The position numbers and the translations under genes were made by a program. From assembly GCA_003254925.1 (NCBI GenBank), contig QANZ01013640.1, positions 1 through 64,000 on the forward strand: a stretch of 64,000 nt of DNA, given 5' to 3'. Positions 59,398-64,000 of this stretch are shown in pieces. Positions within the stretch are counted from its first letter, which is position 1; each line of letters begins with the position of its first letter. Under the pieces are notes generated by a model. It had not been told where the DNA came from, ran no database searches, and was given only the letters and a program-made list of their open reading frames with translations. Source of the DNA: Chamaecrista fasciculata (Eukaryota > Streptophyta > Magnoliopsida > Fabales > Fabaceae).

Positions 59398-59585
59398 TTT
59401 ATTTTTTTATCTCCTTACTTACGAATTGTGAATAGTAGTGTATTGGTGCACACTGTGATTTCATTTCCTTCCTTACATAAACGACGCCTACCTAAGAAAA
59501 ACCTTGGGAACGCTTGCCGCCAATCCATAAAACCCACAAAAATTCCGATCGATCGAACCACCTTCTCTGTTTCGCGTGTCGTTGA

Positions 59586-62500
59586 ATGGCTCATCAACAA
59601 CACCCTTCACCGTCGGAGCTGGATGATGATGATGATGGCAAAGCCCTTCGCAACGCCGTCTTCATCGACACCACCCTCGACACTCACTTGGCTATCATTG
59701 TTTCCCGCGCCGACACTGTTTCTGATCTCAAAAGTAATATTCCCCCATTCCTCTCTCTCTTTTCTCTCCTTCTTAATCCTTTCTTTTCTGTTCCCTTTAT
59801 CTATATCTCTCAGGTGTCGTTTGGTTTCAGTAATTCCTGCTGCACTTGTTCTACGAACTTGCTTGAAATGTCAGCCATTTCATCGTGGGTTTATGTGTTA
59901 TGAATTTTAAATTCAGACGCTTAACTGGAAATTTAGAAGAGTGAATACAGAAATCTAAATTCAACAAACCCCACTACTGCATGCCGTAATTTATAGATTT
60001 GGAGATAAGTTTTAGGCCGTTTGTCCCCAAACTTTACATCAAATGTCAATTTTGTCCCCATTCTTTTTTTGCTATCAATTTCGTCCGAATGTTTCACATT
60101 TTTGTCAATTTTATCCTTTCACTAACTTCTTGAAAGAAATTAACAACAGATTGCATTCTAATTTTCAATCTGAGTTAGAATTTGAGTTTATTTTTCTATC
60201 AATTTTATATTATATATCATTAGCCACGTAGGTTCTGTTGATAATATTTGACTAAAGTAAGAGCATAGGATAAAATTGACCAAAATGTGAAACATTAGGG
60301 ACGAAATTAAAAAAAAAGATTGGGGACGAAATTGACAGTTGGTGTGAAGTTTTGGGACAAAATTAGTACTTTTGCCTAAGTTTTAATGGAAGAATGTTTA
60401 TAGGTGATGGTGATCATTTGGGATCAATTTTTTTTTTCTTTTATCTTGCTATGTTACTGCTTAAGTTGTGAGAAATGTTTCTTAAACGCCTTTGTGCCTA
60501 GACAAAAATTTATGTTAGTATGGCCTTACTTCCTTGCTTTTCTTTTAGTTCTTCTGAAAGTTCTGACATTTTGTTCAAATGATATGTGCCTGCCCTTGTC
60601 ATGCAGAGAGAATTATGTTTGAACACCCATTATGCTTTCCAAAGATTGGGCAGATACAGATTCATGCGATTAAGGTATGCTGCTTAATCCTGTTGCTGCT
60701 AAAAGAATAGTTTTTTACTAAAGCATATTACTAACAAAAATTGCTACTGTGGTAGGTAAAGCGCAAAGGATACTTTTATCATTTATCAGATTCCATGTTG
60801 GTGAGGAATGCCTTCGACGGTTTTAACAAGAGCTGGTTCCTAACAGTTGATGCTTCTACAATAATGGACCATGAAAAAAACAAGATTTCAAATTCTCCTA
60901 GTTCGAGTAACCAGGTGGTCTGTAATGGCATTGCTAAAAATGCCTTAATGGATGCTATTGATATTCCTCTTAGCTGTCCATCTAAAGGAGTGTCTGAATT
61001 CAACAGATCAAAGTTGCTTCATATTGAGAATATACAGGATGAGAAGGAAGGAGTTCCTTCTGTTAGCCCTTGTGTTTCGGAACAAAGTGAAAAAGGAGTT
61101 GTCAAAAATTTGGAGACAGGTGTCAAACCCTCTAGCAATGGTGATGATGTGACTTCGTCACCTGGTTCATTTCCCAAAACAAAGGACCATGAACTTCCAA
61201 GTTTACGCACTGAATGTGAGGTGGATGGATTCAGTAAAGGAAATAAAGACGAAAATAGCATATTTGATGAAGGAACCTTAAAATCTGTGCCAAGTGTAAA
61301 GAAAAAAAACAAGCATATTTGGAAAAAAGAAGACACAGTAAAGTCTGATGCTTTCGAAGATAATAACACTTCTGTTCTGGGACCTGGTAAATTAACAGTT
61401 CAACAGGATATTTTAGTTCCTGAAAACCCTTCAGGGGATGCCAGTAGAGGATTTTCCCATGGGACAGGGAATGGAGAAAATGACATTGCTGCTGAACTTG
61501 GTTGGAGATCTACGAAGATAAGTAGGATTTCAAGTGAAGCATTGAAAGCAACTGAAGTTCCGGAGGAGCACACCGAATTGAACAATAACAACAGTAAGAA
61601 CATCGATGCTGAATGCTACAAGTCAACGAAAGAGGCTTCTGAATCTGGATCTCCTAAAAATAAAAAGCATAAGAAAAGGAAGAGATCTTTGACTCATGAT
61701 ATAAAAGATGAGATGTTGAAGGTGGAGAGTACATCCGAGAAGGCAGAAGTGCACACGTCTAACGAAGTACAAAAGAAAAGTGAAGAAACACTGAAGCAGG
61801 TTGAATTTAATAGTGACAAATGTGGGGATGGGATTGAATTTCAGCAGGATAATGTATCTCAAGAACCTTCGGATACCAGATCCCCTGCCAAGAAAAAGCA
61901 GAAGAGAAAAGGGAGAGGTGTAGATGAGTGTGCTTTGAAGGAAAAACAATCTATGATTAACGATCCTAATAAAGAGACCACGGAGCCAGAGAATGCTTCT
62001 ATGCACTCTTTGGATGAACAGCCCAAGAGTAGAAACAGGAGCGCTGATCAATTAACTGATTATTTTGATGATGCTGATCTTGTGAGAACCACTGTACCAA
62101 GTTCCAAGAAGAAAAAGAAGAAGAACTCCTCAAAGCATCAAACAGCGGAGCATTCTAATTTAAAAAATCATGGTGAAGGTGTTCAGGAGGAAATACTCGA
62201 AGATGGTCAAATCTCTAAAGGTGATTCTACTCAGAAAATGGTTGAAAAAAATCTGATATAGTTACTTCATTTGAAATCAAACTAGAAATAGAAGAGGATA
62301 TTACTTCTGTTGATATAATTACTTCTTTTGAAATAAAAATTACTTCTGTTTCTGATCTTTATGCTAGCCTTGTTCTTTTTGGTAGGTACCAGTGTGAGCA
62401 AAATTACTGGTGATAACATGGAAATTGAAGAAGATGCATTCAAAGAAGGCTCTATGTCTAAAGGAAATTCTGAGGACCATTGTGCCGTTGATGAGAAAGT

Positions 62501-63928
62501 ATATACTTCTGATTTGAATGAGTCCAAGGAGCTGATTGGGGATAAAACTGGTGAGATTGAGCAAACTGAAGAAGCAAGAGAAATAACAGTTCTAGACGGT
62601 TCCAAGCTATTGCTGTCAGAAAATTGCACACCTTCCAACCAGAGGGACACTGATGCAAACATCAGAGAATTAACTGTAACTTCAGAGGTTCTGGAAGCAA
62701 CTGAAACTACTGAACATGGAAAATCAGAAAAGAAAAGAAAGAAGAAAAGAAATGCTAAGGATTCAGGTGATGGACCAGCAGTTACGGAAGGTTTGAGCTG
62801 TGTAGATGCTTCAGCCTCAAATTGCGATCCTATCTCTGAAAACACAAAGACAGTGGAAAACCTTTTAAATCAAATTGAAGGGGAAAACTTACCTCTGAAA
62901 GAAATGGAAGGGACTCCTCTTTCAGCTACTGATGGGGAAGTAGATGACATCAATGCTGGCTCCCTGGAAAACATTAACAAAACTGAGGCTCATACTGAAA
63001 ATTTGAGAGATAAAAAAGGCAAGAAATCTAAGAAGAAACAAACTACTACTGCAAGGAGTGCATCGGAAATGCCAACAAATGATCAATTTCTTGATCATAA
63101 AGAACCATCATTAACATCTGATGGTAGATTACTTGAGGAACCTTCATCCAAAATAAGGAAGAAAAACAAGTCATTAAGCATGAAGTCCACTGACAAATCC
63201 AGTGGACCAATTTTGGAGCCTGAAAGGGGAATTGAAACTCCCCATCCACTGTCCAATGACACTCCTCTAGATTCAAAACGTTCATCTAGAGATGAAGACA
63301 ATAATCACTTGGAATCACCTTCCAGAACTGACAATATTAATGCTGAACAACATTTTGTATCTGAGCAACGGCAGCATATGCATATTGTATCAGATGACAT
63401 TCTTATTAAAAAGGATGGTGCAAATAAAACAGATATTGACCTGATGACTGGAAAGAACCGGAATAGGCTTGAAGTAGTAAAAGGAAATACTCATATTGGG
63501 ACTACCCCTGTAAAGAAGGTTCCAAAAGCACACAGAATTGTACAAGAAGCGCAATTGTCTAGTCAGTCTAAGAGTGTCACATCCACCATAGAACAAAACC
63601 GAAGGCCTCAAGCTCACAAAGCTTCTGGGAAAATTATGAAATTGGGGAAAAAAGGTGAAGCTTTTGCTGTATCAAATTCTAATCTGAAAGGCTCTAAGAA
63701 AATGGTTCAAAATAGAGTTGGAAAAGCTTTTGGGAATAGCATTGAGGGAGATCTGAGTAAAAAGGAGAAAAGAAAGAGCTTGTTAGCAGGAACAATTTTC
63801 AACGATGATAGCAGTGGCACCTCTGAAGATGAAGATGAAAAAGCTAATGATTCAAATTCCAGCACTCAATCTCCATCAGATAATTCGCTCTCATCTGAAT
63901 ACTCAGATGGGGATAGCCATGCAGGTCT
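59586..63928 (+). CDS. Lysine-cluster nuclear protein, COP1-interacting protein 4-like (3' end outside window)
   Basis: Exons 59586–59733, 60607–60674, 60756–62220 and 62386–63928 join in phase to about 1074 residues. The next donor is probably GTAAGA at 63929 (or GTCTGT at 63925), and the gene runs past the window. The N-terminal 100 residues (FIDTTLDTHLAIIVSRADT, EHPLCFPKIGQIQIHAIK, GYFYHLSDSML) form a compact conserved-looking domain. The rest is low-complexity with repeated basic clusters (KNKKHKKRKR, AKKKQKRKGRG, SSKKKKKKN, EKKRKKKRN, KKGKKSKKK) and an acidic end (DDSSGTSEDEDEKAND). These are nuclear localisation signals and charged tracts. The pattern fits my memory of plant CIP4, a COP1-regulated activator of photomorphogenesis, but a nucleolar or dentin-like protein is also possible. 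The third exon boundary is inferred from phase: TAG at 62259 would otherwise end the frame. Confidence 0.6.
60015..60376. mobile_element. GGCAAAAGTA-type MULE MITE in intron 1 of the CIP4-like gene
   Basis: The right end (reverse complement) GGCAAAAGTACTAATTTTG is inverted to the left end GGCCGTTTGTCCCC, and it shares the inner core with the copies at 24206, 30637 and 47190. A perfect 9-bp duplication TAAGTTTTA lies at 60006–60014 and 60377–60385. Confidence 0.85.
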
Positions 63929-64000
63929 GTAAGAACTGTGAGCCTTTATGTTTTACAGCTGGTACATTGTATATAAATATTTTTTATTCTGTTTGTGTGT

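Noticed and set aside
62221..62261. Stop codon at 62259 as the end of the last gene
   Set aside because: A good donor (AAAG|GTGATT) at 62220 joins in phase to GTACCAGTG at 62386, and the next exon continues the same composition.

Overview
This is a plant nuclear window, from a eudicot. It is AT-rich, its genes are spliced with GT–AG introns, and it holds plant-specific proteins, Ty1/copia and Helitron ends, an Au-type SINE and many Mutator-like (MULE) elements. The species cannot be read from the sequence. A legume is possible given the MITEs rich in 'TTGGTCC'-type ends, but this is only a guess. One assembly gap (N run, 50765–51538) and one single N (24685) are present.

Five host genes lie on the + strand. 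(1) 3491–11521 encodes a 2031-residue coiled-coil, tail-anchored protein that matches TNO1, the trans-Golgi network SYP41-interacting protein; it contains five exact-length 198-bp in-frame repeats. (2) 13299–17761 encodes a 293-residue plastid-type CAAX/CPBP intramembrane protease in eight exons. (3) 22960–31424 encodes a 326-residue very-long-chain 3-oxoacyl-CoA reductase (KCR) in four exons. (4) 52535–55528 encodes a second, 320-residue KCR in three exons. (5) 59586 to beyond the window end encodes a lysine-cluster nuclear protein resembling COP1-interacting protein 4. As I recall, TNO1 and KCR2 are adjacent in Arabidopsis (At1g24460/At1g24470), so TNO1–KCR here looks like conserved synteny, with a second KCR copy about 21 kb downstream.

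The rest is mobile DNA, and many insertions can be dated relative to one another because their target-site duplications (TSDs) are readable. There are at least eight MULE-type elements with perfect or near-perfect 9–10 bp TSDs: 13497–13784, 17205–17340, 27842–29993, 30637–31135, 40894–41168, 45369–46197, 58480–59397 and 60015–60376, plus 55885–57028 and 47190–47565. Three or four of these carry GC-rich cores that look like captured host gene pieces (Pack-MULE style). A copia element (33078–37884, minus strand, 216-bp LTRs, TSD TTTTC) is full length, but its reading frame is broken mostly by stops explicable as C-to-T changes. A 2.2-kb solo LTR (47699–49908, TSD AGTTG) and a GGGTCTGTTTGG-type element (49999–51862) are both nested in an older MULE-like element. 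A second copy of that last element, in opposite orientation, lies at 19499–21661. Four SINE-like or other non-LTR insertions with long TSDs are also present, along with two Helitron 3' ends.

The two KCR genes supply the same step, the first reduction of fatty-acid elongation on the ER. They differ in intron load, one extra intron and the C-terminal ER-retrieval motif. No prokaryotic-type system, CRISPR array, rRNA or tRNA gene was seen. The most interesting features are the KCR pair with its transposon-filled introns, the 66-residue repeat array in TNO1, the cluster of Pack-MULE-like elements around the KCR and CIP4-like genes, and a GC-rich palindromic minisatellite near a Helitron end.
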